In this document: positions 27,801 to 41,600 of the stretch, piece by piece
Layout of the letters: each line of letters begins with the position of its first letter
How positions within the stretch are numbered: position 1 is the first letter of the stretch
Assembly (NCBI RefSeq): GCF_023065955.2
Contig: NW_026622997.1
Location: forward strand, 20,998,001 to 21,062,000
DNA from: Ursus arctos
Taxonomy: Eukaryota > Chordata > Mammalia > Carnivora > Ursidae
Direction: 5' to 3'
Length of the DNA: 64,000 bases
The notes under the pieces: generated by a model
What the model was told of the DNA's origin: nothing
The model's input: the letters and a program-made list of their open reading frames with translations, nothing else
Databases searched by the model: none
Made by a program: the position numbers and the translations under genes

Positions 27801-30800
27801 CCTGCCAGGTCCACCAGGCTGACCTTACTGACCTTCTCTCCCGAGTTCTGGGTGCAGGGAATAAGAGAGAAACAACACACATGAGTGCAAGGGCACACGT
27901 CTACGCCGATGTCGACGCGGTAACTCACGGCAGCCGGAGCAGCCCTGCCCCCTCAACAGGGCAGGGGAGGAGCTCTGGACTCACGATTTCACGGTCAAAT
28001 TCATTTTTTAAATTTCTTACTTTTATAAAGTTTTATTCATTTAAGTCATCTCTACACCCAGCGTGGGGCTCGAACTCATGACCCTGAGATTAAGAGTCAC
28101 ATGCTCGTCTACCTGAGCCAGCCAGGCGCCCCATCACAGTCAAATTTAAACTGGTGAGTGAATACGACATTTGTTTTGTAGCTGGGGAGCAGGCGTGCTC
28201 AGCTTTCCAGGATATGGTCAGAAAGCGGGAGATTTCCTGTGTCTTTGAGGAAACACTTGAGGATTCCTGCATATTCAGGTCAAATTCCTCCTCTTTTGAA
28301 AAAGTCTTCTTTAGGCTAAATGTTGTGGTTTCCTCTTTAATAGCCCTTAATGGCTATGAGGTAGACTCAGTTGTTTTTAAGGGAATTTCAGGATGAAAGG
28401 ATAGGTAGTAAAAGCCCTATGGTGACATCATCTTACTCTTTGGGGAGTTTACACACAAAATCCAATTTTTTTAAAAAAAAGTTATATATAAAGGAAGACC
28501 TAATAAATTGCAGGATTTAAGTAAAGTAGCTTAACTAGTCAGCAGCAAAGCCAGCATAAAATTCTCAGCCACCGAATCCAGCCCGGAAACCCTCCACTCC
28601 TGCGGGATATTTGCGTTCTTTTACTGCCACCGAAGGCCCTCACCCCAGACTGCAGGTCATAAAGTGTCTGCGTGATTATGATGTTGAACACAGCATGGGA
28701 GCGGCTGCTTTCCTCATTCATGTTGGTTGCAGCTACCGTCCGAGACTTATTTCCCTCAGACATCAATGACTCAATATCCTAGGGGCAAAGCAGAAGGAAC
28801 ACGTTATAAGCACAGACAAGGAACGCAGTCCTGCCCACCAGGTGCACAGATTAATCACAATCCCAGGGACGCGCTTGGCACCGCCCTTCCATAGGAACCC
28901 ATTCCCCGACTGCCTTCTGTGGGGCACGGGTGAGCCTCCAACTCTCTCACCACCTTCTAGAATATGAAATGTTTCCCCCATTCTGGCCATCCCGCAATTG
29001 TCCCCCTTTCTCTGTTTAGCGCCTCTTTTCCCTTTGCAAGTTCCTGGGGGGAGAAAAGAGCTAATGTTTAGGGAGCACTCCGGATACTCAGTAACGGGAG
29101 GACCTTCTGTGATTCTAACCCTCCTGTGCTTAACGACTCCGCAGGGCTCTCGAAGGCTTGTGTATGTGGCCCCCTTGGCAGGGAATGCTCCTTATTCATC
29201 TTTGAACACCTGGAACCCACGGGCTCTTACACGATGCTAGATGCATGAACTTTACAAAACAAGTATTCCCCTAATGTTACCCACAGAACACTGACATTCA
29301 CATGCTCAAGTAACTTTTCCCACATCTAGTAAAAGGCAGAGTGGGGATGCAAATCACAAGCTCCTTGGCTCTAATAAGTGACTGGAGGAGGTGAACACTG
29401 ACCCCGACCACACTGAGCTGTGAAGCACACACCTGAGCAAAGGTGCTGACTTTTAGCACCTTTATGCCAAGAGGTTTCCCTTCATTTCAGAATCTAGATG
29501 GTGCTTTTAAAGTGATGACTGCAATCTATTTCTCATTTGAGTGATATTAAAGATGGCTTCATCTAAATGGCTGGAGGGAGGTAGCTCCCAGATTAATTTT
29601 CATCATACTCAGGGGATGGTGGGACGGCCACAAGCCCCAGACAGCACACCTAGGAACAGTAAGTACACTTTTGCTCACTCTTCTGCCGGCATTCTCCAGC
29701 AACACATGGCGGGCTGTTTTAGGGTTTCCAAAGCAGTGACAATAGAAGTAAGGCTAGAACATCAAGTCAGGATGGAAGAAGGCATACAAGTCAAGGAGCA
29801 GGAAAAGGAGACAGGTCAGTAATGGAGAGAGGAGCGACTCAGAAAAATAGAACCAGAAGACTGAAAAGTAATGGAAAAGAGCCCAGGAGATCCTGTCAGC
29901 GGGACGGGAATGAATGAATTACCCAACGCTGCTTGTGTGTGTCCAGGTTTGTCTAGAAGGACATCACTGACAACCCTGGGGAGCAGAGTTCAACAAGGTG
30001 GGATGAAAGAAAATAGTCCGCAATTCACACTGCTGAGCCCCTTGGCCACATGGTCACACCTTCACACAAAGCAGGTTGAAGTCCTTTCTTTCCGTGCGGG
30101 ATGTGTTGCTTCTGGGTTTCTGAGACCACACATGGTACCAATATACTACAAAGCACTCACATACAAACACAGTCAACATTACCTACATGTTTCCATTTAC
30201 TGCCAGTTTTTTAATGACCTTTTTTTAAAATTTTTATTTATTTGACAGAGATAGAGACAGCCAGCGAGAGAGGGAACACAAGCAGGGGGAGTGGGAGAGG
30301 AAGAAGCAGGCTCATAGCGGAGGAGCCTGAGGTGGGGCTCGATCCCAGAACGCCGGGATCACGCCCTGAGCCGAAGGCAGACGCTTAACCGCTGTGCCAC
30401 CCAGGCGCCCCGACCTTTTTTTTTTTTTTTTAATGACACTTACCTCAAAACTAGTGACAGCCAGCTGGGACAAACCGTCTACATATGGTCCCAAAACTTT
30501 ATGCTCTCGAACTTTCAGAGACTGTCTATTCCTTTGGGAGGAAGGAAAAAGGAATGAATGAATCAGACCAAACTGGGAAGCTTTTCTTTTGTTTCGAAGT
30601 ACTCAGAAACTAAAGTTGCAATTTTTTTAATGATCAAAAAATATTTTAAGAGCTACATATTTGGATTAGGGAAACAGCATTCCTTATGAGTATAAAAGAC
30701 TCTGATATCTATTTAGAGTAACTTACTATTTTAAAAATTCTATTTCTACTCCCAAACTAAACAGCCAGCACACAGAATTTGAGGGTAGGCTAACTTGCTT

Positions 30801-33800
30801 GCTTTAGGAGACAGAACTTCAGTTTTACACAGTAAAAAAAAAAAAGAAAGAAAGTAAATAAAGAACATACCAGAATTAATTTTAACATTAACACTATTTC
30901 AGACAGAAGCACATTCCCAGTTTCAGTAAATCATGTCTTAAAGTTTTGATCAAGTAGTGAATAATATTAAAGTGCTTTAATTTGCTTTTTTAAGGCTGGA
31001 CTGATTTATGCTGCTTCTCTGCTGACAGTCTAACACAGAAAGTGACAGAGCGGTAGAGCAGTTATTTGCAGAGTTACTGATATTTATCCTATATTTAGAA
31101 TCAGCTCTGCTGGTGAAGACTTGAAGACTTTTTTGAATTTTTAAATAACCAACCTGGTCTGAGACCCATTTAAAGCTTATCAACAGATTACTGAAATTAA
31201 AAGCAAATCTGTATATACTATGAGCATATTGCATTCGTCACCTTTTCCATTGCATCAGATATTAATCACCTTTCAAATTAAGTGTCAATCTTAGGCAGCA
31301 CTCACGTGTGGAAAAAGGGAACTAAGAATCACTGAGTGCTTCCCAAAGTCGTGGCACTGTTCCCTAAGGACTTCTTAGTTGGCCCATTTAATCTTACAGC
31401 AACCTACAGTTTTTCTGCCTTTACGGATGAAGAATTCAATGTGACAACGAGCAATTCTGTGTACTCTAAACTGGGGCAGATCAAATGCACATCTTCAAGA
31501 GAGCTAGTGGGATGCACAGGGGTCTGAGACTCTACTCACTCGGCTTGCACACCAGAGATTTTTTTTTTAATGTTTTTTTATTATATTATGTTAGTCACCA
31601 TACAGTACATCCCTGGTTTCCGATGTAAAGTTCGATGATTCATTAGTTGTGTATAACACCCAGTGCACCATGCAATACGTGCCCTCCTTACTACCCATCA
31701 CCGGTCTATCCCATTCCCCCACCCCCCTCCCCTCTGAGGCCCTCAGTTTGTTTCTCAGAGTCCATAGTCTCTCATGTTTCATTCCCCCTTCTGATTACCC
31801 CCCCTTTCTTTATCCCTTTCTTCCCCTACCGATCTTCCTAGTTCTTATGTTCCATAGATGAGAGAAATCATATGATAATTGTCTTTCTCTGCTTGACTTA
31901 TTTCACTTAGCATTATCTCCTCCAGTGCCATCCATGATGCAGCAAATGTTGAGAATTCGTTCTTTCTGATAGCTGAGTAATATTCCATTGTATATATGGA
32001 CCACAACTTCTTAATCCAGTCATCTGTTGAAGGGCACCTCGGCTCCTTCCACGATTTAGCTGTTGTGGACAATGCTGCTGTGAACATTGGGGTGCATATG
32101 GCCCTTCTCTTCACTACGTCTGTATCTTTGGGGTAAACACCCAGTAGTGCAATGGCTGGATCATAGGGTAGCTCAATTTTTAACTTTTTAAGGGACCTCC
32201 ACACTGTTTTCCAAAGTGGCTGTACCAACTTGCATTCCCACCAACAATGTAGGAGGGATCCCCTTTCTGCACATCCTTTCCAACAATTACAGCCAGAGAT
32301 TCTTGTATGCTACTCTGGAGCCAGAAAAGTTATCCAGCACAGTATCAAGTGCTTGTGATGGTGTCTAACACAGGGCATTCCTGAACACTGCTGGTGGGCT
32401 GTGAACTGGTACAAGTCCTTTGGAAGACAGTTTGGTAGGACCTCCTAAAGCCAAAGATTCAGTATCTTGTTGCCCACAAATCCACCCCAGATGTATTCCC
32501 TAGGAACTCCTACATTTGCACACCCAGAGAACTACGCGAGAATGCTCAGCCAGTGCTGTAGCAGTAGAAAGTGGAAACCACACAAGTGACAGGAGATGAG
32601 ACAGACTATGGTATAATCATACAACAAAACACCGAGAAGCAGTAAAAATGAATGCATTATTACCTCCTGTATCAGAATGAATGAATCATTAAGAGGAAAA
32701 CAACAAGTCAACAAAGGACATATATACTATGATGTCCCTCACACAAAATTTAAAATTGTGCAAAATTATGTATAAACTCTAAGGAGGATGAAGAGAATGA
32801 GAAACATAAAATTCATCATTGTAGTTAACCTTGGGGAGGGGTAGGGAATGGAATGGAATCCAAGAAAATCATAAGAGGGTTCAAAAATATTGGTCATGTT
32901 CCATTATTAAGCCAAATGGTAAGTAGGATAGTCAATTTTATTATTCTTTATATCTTACATGTATTATAAATGTTCTTTCATATGCAAATAGTTAATAACT
33001 TTAAAGTCAATATAAGCATTTCCCCCTGATTGGTTTACTTCCTTGTCACTGACAATTCTGATCTTACGATGATATCCTGGATTACACAGCTGCTAAAAGT
33101 GTTTAAAAATAATTCAGGATACTGAATTGTATTTAGAGAATGACCTCAACACATACCCCCCCCCCACTTGAAACACAGGATCAAAATGCACCCAAGTACT
33201 AACAATGGTTACTTTTGAGTGGTGGGATTATAGGTCATTTTTATTTCTTCTTACACTTTGCCTATTTCCTAAATTTTCTATGACTATGTATTATTTTTAA
33301 ATCAGCAAAAAACTTTTTTAATTAAAAAAAAAGTAAATGGCCTTCTCCCTCTATGAATCAAATTCATCTGGTTTTTACCACCTAGTTTTGAAAAAATATC
33401 CATGCTTGGGGTTCCCCTTGGGTCCACTGAATCATGGTCTCTATGGGTGCGGCTCAGGCCAGCGGTATCCTAAAAAAGCCCCCCAACATGATTCCAGTGC
33501 ACAGCCCAGGAAAAGAATGCTTGTCCAGGCTGGGTTGTTTCAACCCTTTCAGCACGTACCTCCAGTTTAGAGCTGCTGCCTTCCAACATGAATTGGAGGA
33601 CCACTGTGTCACCCTTAACTCAATTTTTATAAACAAGCCACGGTAGCAAAAATAATACCGATAGTAAAAACACCTTTCTAAATGGCATACGTAAGCAACT
33701 TTATACACGAATACAGGATAAAGTACGTGCACTGGGTATACCAGCAGGCTCTGAGAAGCAGAGACTTTCTCAGTGAGTGAACTGAAACCACAGTAGTGAC

Positions 33801-35631
33801 CAAATAAATATATTCACTTGCAGTTTTAACTTAAGGATCATTTGCAATTATTACTCCCAGGACAAGCTTAATTTCAACCACTAACTTACCCTTTGGGGTC
33901 CAAAAGATCCCGAACTTTCTCATTATAAATTTCCATATAGGATACTTCGACTTTAAAGGTCTGTGACTCATTTTGCTCTAGAGAGATCCTTTTAAATAAA
34001 GCACAGCAGAGCCTTGGAATAAGGCCCAGCTGCTCAGCACTGCCCATCATGGAGAAGGATTTTCCTGAACCTGGAGAGCAAGCAGAAAGGAAGGGGGACA
34101 ACAGAGGGTATGAAACATAACGCTTCCACAGGACGAGTTTTCTACATTCATCCGCCAGGGTCACAGAGCAGAGGCGGCAAACGTAGCCCTCAAGCCCATG
34201 CCCCTGGTCAGCAAGGCTACTATTCTTTCTGTAACACTCACAGCCTCCAGTCTGACAGAGGGATGCCTACAAATAGGGCCACTGTGAATATATCATCTTG
34301 AAAAGTATGTATCGTGAATATCAACCATACATTATCAATGGATGTTGACAATACTTTACCCCCCAAATATTTTACGTTTGTGAAAATGCTTTGATACGTA
34401 TTCTCTTGTCTGAGCCTTGTCGCTGTCCTGTGATGTGACAACAGGCAGAACTGGTCGGACTTTTCTAACTCTCTTGCTGATGCAGTGGTAACGGCTGAGC
34501 CGCTAGTGAGCTTCTGCTCTCCGTGTTCCCAGCACCTGCCCCACAGTCTCGTTTTAATAATCCATCAGCACTCTTGTGTCCCAGGGACGGTCCTCCGCAT
34601 AGGATGATACCAAGAGTTGTTCCATAGCTTTTTACTATAACAGTATAAAACTGTGAAACTGGTAATTATTTTTCTAGTTCAAATACAGGTTAAAACTATA
34701 ATTTAGGAAAATAACACTTAATAGTTTGAAACTAGCTTTGCTCAATTACTCAATTATCAAAATTGTTGAACCTTCAAAAAGAGGGTTACTTTCGATCATC
34801 TAATTCAGTGAAACCCACAAAGTTAGAAGCATGTTTCCATCAATTCCCAAAGCATTTTCTATTTCTAGACTTTAAGAAATGCATATTTAATGTCCTTGAC
34901 TATAAATAAAAGCAGCTACTTACCTGTCTGTCCATATGCAAAAATACAAGCATTATACCCCTGAAAGGCTTTTTCAAGAATCCCTTCCCCAAGGCACTTG
35001 AAAACCACTTCTTGACCTAAAAACCAAAACAAAAAATAAAAAACTATAAAAGAAGAGAATGGTTCTTCTTGACATATTTGGGTTAATAACTGAGTCCCAG
35101 TTAGTAACAACATTCAATTCAAAGACGTTAAAAATGTACTGCGTGCCTACTATGTGTAGGGCTATGTGTTAAGAGCTCAGTTCTCGGATTAGTTCATGAT
35201 TCCACGATTCGTTCCCTCTCAGACACTTCTCTGGGCATTAAAGTTTCCTTTCCATTGTCAGTGGGCCACACAGAAGCATTGTTTAAATTCTGTTTAGCTT
35301 TTTCTCATGAGTTGGTATTAAAATATCATTAAACATAATGGTCTTATCTCCCCATCTGGATTCTGAGCTTGCAATGAGCAGGAGCCTCGTCAGACCCCTC
35401 TTGGTACACGTACGCACCTAGCACAACGCTAAGTTCATGCCAAGTGCTGAGAAACCATTCACCGCTGGTGGAGGTGCTGTATGGAGCACAGGGACCTCTC
35501 CCTGGTGTTCCCATGCTGGGTTTGAGGACAGGTTCTCTCCTGTGAGCCTGTCTAGAGCTCCCTGCAGCTCATGGGGGTCTTTGGTCATGTCCTATACAGC
35601 CAGCAGTATCCAGCTGAAGGGTAAAGGGATG

Positions 35632-35665
<34 letters not shown>

Positions 35666-38600
35666 TATATTTTTTTTTTAAGTAGGCTCCATGCCCAATG
35701 TGAAGCCCGAACCCACAACCCCGAGATCAAGACCTGAGCTGAGATCAAGAGTCACCACTCAACCGACTGAACCATCCAGGCGCCCCTGGTGTGAAAAATC
35801 TTTTTAAACAGTTAAGGTGGCATTTACTACCCATTGAAATTCCTGACTTTCTAACATTCATTCCCCATCATTAAGAGAATTAAAATGATATTCTCCTTCC
35901 TCTATGTTCTCATGGTCCTGAACCTTCACGATTACAGTATTTGCCAAAACTACTGGTTTAAGTACCTCTTCCTTCCACTGGAATGAGAACCCCGATTGAT
36001 GTCAGAGACTATAATCTGTTTACCTTTGTAATCCTCGGGCCTAGCACAAAATGCTTAATAAATGTTGAAAAAATGAGTCCACTGAATTTTTTTTTCGTTT
36101 AATCTCACATGCCAATTCCTTTTACAATTGGAAATGATGCAACATAACATAAGCTTTTAGGTATACTGTTTCCTTTATGCAAAGCTGGACCTGATTTTAG
36201 CAGCCCCTTGTTACACTGGGACATATGGCTGCACAACAGGACTCCTAACAATGTGTAAACTCGAAACAAGTAATATTTTCAACCATTAGGTTGGCAAAAA
36301 ATAACATGTTTGCAACAATACAGCTGGAGTGAGGAAATACAGGTATTCTCATAATCTGCTGGTGGGAGATTAAATAATTCAGCCACTTGAAGAAAACCTG
36401 ACAGCACCTAGAAGAGAGAGAATGTGCCCACCCTGGAGACATTCCACAAGGCACTCCTGTATCAGGATGCTCACAGCAGCGTTATTTTGATTCTCTAAGT
36501 TGGAATGAAGTTAAATGCCCATTGGGAAGGGAATAGAGAAGGAAAATGTGACTATTTTGTATGCTAGAATATTACAAACCATGTAAAAAAACCCAAAACA
36601 AATAGAACACACCTGTGTGTATAAACAATGCTGGAACTCAAAAACATGGCTGAGTTTAACAAAAATCATGTTCCAATACTATACATATAGTAAAAAACGT
36701 ATGTCAAAGAGTGTGAGGGAAAGATCAATCAATGGGCACTAAAGTTAAAAAAAATGAACTGGAAGAAAAAAGTAACAGATTCACATAACCTTATTTCTCT
36801 AATTCTGACTTCTAACATCTAGCACAGAGCCTAGTACCTAAGAGGTAGTCAAAACATGTTGGTGTAATATGTGGATTTTTTAAAAGGGTGTAACCACTCC
36901 TAAATACACAGGAGTGTTTTTGTGTGATGACTAGCTAAAGATGTGTGTGCACGCACGCACACACATACACTCTGCAAAGAATAAGGGAATGTCAAAATTA
37001 TCACCCACTACATCAATACTTTCTTCTTGCACGTTTTCTCAAAGCCTCTTCCTTATTCCACGTGTACTCCCCCAGGGCCCACACCCAAAGGCAGGCCTTA
37101 AATCTGGAGCAGAGCCCTGCAGTGTAGAATTCGGGGAGTTAAACCCGGCCTGCGCTCCGGCTTGTGAGAACCGACTGTGGTCCTCAACCAGACCCCCCCG
37201 CGGGCTCTGAAGGCCCTACTTTCTTGGCACCAGCAGACGAACGGAGCCATCCTCTTGGATCTTCCACCCTGGTTAACCAGCCCCTCAGGAAGGGGGTGAG
37301 GGTGCTTTCAGATGCTTTAAGACTTGGCCAAGTCAAACACCCTGCCCATAATTCATGATTTCAACTTATATTTAGTGACTTGAAAAAAGCAAGTGCTTGG
37401 GTTGAAGGACTCGACTGCGGGGAGCTCGACCATGGCCATGCAAGGGCCTGTGGCCACTTCGGAACATCTCTCTTCCTATGTTAGGTGGTGAGACGCAATG
37501 TTTCTGGCTTTTGCTCCTGAGGCTCAGTAGGATGGAAGTATGAGGAATTACTGACTCCATATTCTTTTATTTTTATTATTTTTTTTAAAGATTTTATTTA
37601 TTTATATGACAGAGATAGAGACAGCCAGCGAGAGAGGGAACACAAGCAGGGGGAGTGGGAGAGGAAGAAGCAGGCTCATAGCGGAGGAGCCCGATGTGGG
37701 GCTCGATCCCATAACACCGGGATCACGCCCTGAGCCGAAGGCAGACGCTTAACCGCTGTGCCACCCAGGCGCCCCTTATTTTTATTTTTTAAAAAGATTT
37801 ATTTGAGAGAGTGGGGGAAGGGGTAGAGAGAGAGAATCTCAAGCAGACTCCCTGCTGAAAGTGGAGCCCAATGTGAGGCTTGATCTCACAATCCTGAGAT
37901 CACGACCTGAGCCTAAACCAAGAGTCAGATGCTCAACTGACTGAGCCACCCAGGGGCCCCTCCATATTCTTTTAAAGGAAAATCAGAATGTTTCTTTCTC
38001 CTTGGTATGAGTGGTTTTTTTAAACTAAAGATCATTAGTCAAAAAAACTAAAAATGAATGCTACAGAGCTACATGAAATAGGTTTATGACATGTCAAGCA
38101 AAAAACCCCACAAAACCTTCCAGGATAGGATACATATACTAAAATTGCACAAAAAATAAACCAAATGATTAAAGAATTCTCCAGGATATAAAAATAAATG
38201 AATAAATCGGTTTTTCCTATGTCTAAATTATTACAAATACTAAAGAGGATATGAATTAACCTTTTATTTTTTAAAAAATTTTATTTATTTGAGAGTGAAA
38301 GAGTACAAGTGGGGGTGGGATACAGAGGGGCAGAGGGAGAGGGAGAAGCAAACTCCCCTCTGAGCAGGGAGCCTGACATGGGACTCGATCCCAGGGCCCT
38401 GAAATCATGACCCAAGCCGAAATCAGACACTTAACTGACTGAGCCACTCAGGCGCCCTGATAAATTAACCTTTTAAACTTGTATACTTTTATTATTTGTG
38501 CAACTTAGAAGAAGAAGAGAATTAATTTTTATCAACTGCCCCACATATATGCACTTCATATATTCTGTATCATTGAATCCTTGCAGTCCCCAGGGCCAGG

Positions 38601-41600
38601 AGGTCTGTAAGGCTGGGACTCTAAAGGGGAGTCACTGGCCCAAGATCAAACCGACAGTGAGTGGCAAGGCCTGGGTCTGTCTGTAGTGACTCTTGAATGT
38701 TAAAGGAGATGCTCACCCATCATCAGTGACTCACATCGTGACACCAGGAATCAGTTACTCCCACCTCTGGTCTCCATGGTTTTGTTTGTTTGTTTGTTTG
38801 TTTGTTTTTACAAACTCTAGATCTTACCACACTCCACTATTTTTTCCCCTACCACTGGATTGTTTCTTTTTTTTTTTAAGATTTTATTTATTTATTCATG
38901 GGGGGGGAGGGGCAAAGGGAGAAGGAAAGAGAGAATCTCAAGCAGACTCCACACTTAGCACAGAGTCTGACGTGGGGCTCAGTCTCACGACCCTGAGATC
39001 TTGACCTGAACCAAAATCAAGAGTCGTATGCCCAACTGACTGAGCCACCTAGGCATCCTGTGAGCTTTAAAAATAGGTGTTGTTCAATCTTAGAAGAGTC
39101 CCTGGCAAACTGTAGGCACTTTTATTTCCTAAGTTACTCCTATGTTGACATGGCTGTCTTCAGACTAAAGTATATTTCATTGGGGGCCCCTTTCCTCATT
39201 AGTGAGGACTGAGGCATCAAAATATTATTTGTTGAACTTAAAAAGAAACATCTGGGGCGCCTGGATGGCTCCGTTGGTAGAGCATGCAACTTTTGATCTT
39301 GGGGTTTTGAGTTTGACCGCCACATTGGGTGTGGAGATCACTCAAAAATAAAAATCTTAAAAAAAAAAAAAGATTTAATTGTATTAGAGTTTATACTTTG
39401 ATCAAAGTATGACTGTTTTTGAAATTCTAATGAGACCCTAAAGACTACAGAACCCTTGGTTACATAAGGCACTGGGGACAGATGTGAATAGACGTGTTAA
39501 TGTGATACGTTATCGACTAATTGAATAACTTTGACAAAAATGACAGCTTATACTTTTCCTGGCACCCATAGTAACCTCCTGGACATTAAAACAAAATATA
39601 TGTGACAGAAAAAACCAAACTAGTCTCTCTGATTTCCATTAAATATATGCATATGCTTTTCAAAAAGTCAAGTTCTCTTAGTTAGACATTTACAGTTATG
39701 CTTGACAGAATATACTTCAGATTTATCATATTTAATAAAGTTTTACTTATAAGTAGGAAAGGAAAAAATTCTGGGAAACACAAAATAGAATATGAAAAAG
39801 TAGCAAACAATTATATTGTGTTTCTGGAAAGAATTCGTCTCCTTCCCATCCTTAAATAACTATTTTGAAGCACAGTTTACAAAAGGGTAAACACAAAAAA
39901 CTATCGTTAAGTTCATGTACCTTTACAATTCAAAGCAAGACTGGATTCCAGAGAGAGTGCAATACATTTTATCACTATGGCTTCATGTCTCAAGGGAAAT
40001 TTATTCTCTTTTAAGACAAGAAATAATGAACACTTTGCCACCTCTACAAAGTTATATCAACATTAATATTTTTATAGCTGCTTAGCTTTCCATTATATGC
40101 TTAACTGATGCAATCCGTTCCCTATTATGGATATGCAGATTATTTCCTTTTTCTTTTTTCTGCAATATTTATCCTTACATATTTATCTCTGCGCTCTCTT
40201 CTATTTTCTTTACCAGGCAAAACTCCAGTTACTGTGCCCTCTAGCAATGCACCTTCAACAACATGCCTATTATCATTCTTCTTGGTTTTGTCGAAACTAC
40301 AATTTTCCTTTCCTTTGTTGACTGTCCACTTTGTGTTTATTCTTCAGTAAATCAATTATTTGGGTCCTATGTTTCCTTTTACAAACTGATTGGTTTAGTC
40401 ATTTTTTTTTTACTTAAAAATGCTCATCATACATACATATATGTATTTTTTGAAGATTTATTTATTTATTTAAGTAATCTCTACACCCAACATGAGGCTC
40501 AAACTCATAGTCCTGAGATCAAGAGTCACATGCTCTTCTGACTGAGACAGCCAGGTGCCCCAAGAATGCTCATCACACATTAAGGATATTAACCTTTGGT
40601 CTATTATACATTGTAAATACTGTTACCTAGTCTGTCATTTACTTTTTAGTCTCATGTTGGTTTTTGTCATACAAAAGCTTTTGGTTGTCCATATTCAAAC
40701 CTTTCATCTTTTTCTTTGTGATTTTTCCCTACGGTGTATGTTTATGCTTCCAAAATCCTGGATTCACCTGTACTTTCTTCTAGTTCTGTTGTTTTTATTG
40801 TTTACAGTTTTACTTTCAAACTTGAACTCTGCTCCTTACCAGCTGTGTGACCTCAGGCAAGTTCTGGGCTTCCTCATTAGTAAATCAGGAATAATAGCTG
40901 CTACCTTACTGGGTCGCTGGTATGATTTAACAAGGCAAGACAGGTAAAGCACTTACCACAGTGCCTGGCCAGTATGAGTCTAGCATATGTGTTAGTTAAT
41001 ATCCATTATCAATATCATCCCTCAAATCTTCAATCAACTATAATTAATTCTGGTATAGAGAAGGTAGTAAACATCTAATTATTCTTCTGAAAGGAGTTCC
41101 TTTATCTTTGCAACAATTCTGCGAGGTAATCCAATTTCAAAGATAAAAGAAAAGACACCTATTCTTAGGAAAAAATTTTAAAGTAATCACTTACTGCTGA
41201 TTCTCTAGATCCCCTAGTTCCCACTTCTAAAATTCTACTGACCAAATATAACGGTGGGGCACTCTTATACAGGAAGGAGAGAGAGAGCGTGCCAGTATAT
41301 GGTGGTGGGGTGTTATGTTTTGTATGTATTGGGGTATGTGTGTGTGTACGTGTGTGTGTGTGTTTGGGGTGTATATGGGGTTGTGTGTGTGTTGGGCATA
41401 CGTGTGTATGTGTGTGTGTGTTGGGGTGTACATGTGGTGCATGTGTGTTGGGTTGTGTGGGGTATGTATAGGGATATATGTATGTGTGTGTGTGTTGGGG
41501 TTACATGTATGTCTGTGTGTGTGTATGTGTGTTATACTGGGGCTTGTGAGGAGAGAAAAAAAGAACAGTATTATTTGGAACAGGATATGTCAACCTATAC

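Larger units (their letters stand above)
30532..33889 (-). other. KIF13A: KIF13A intron, 3.4 kb
   Basis: It holds a 5'-truncated L1 on the minus strand (31561-32292) and, on the plus strand, an older L1/HAL1-like 3' fragment (about 32380-33000). The remaining parts are AT-rich and featureless to my reading. Confidence 0.8.
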
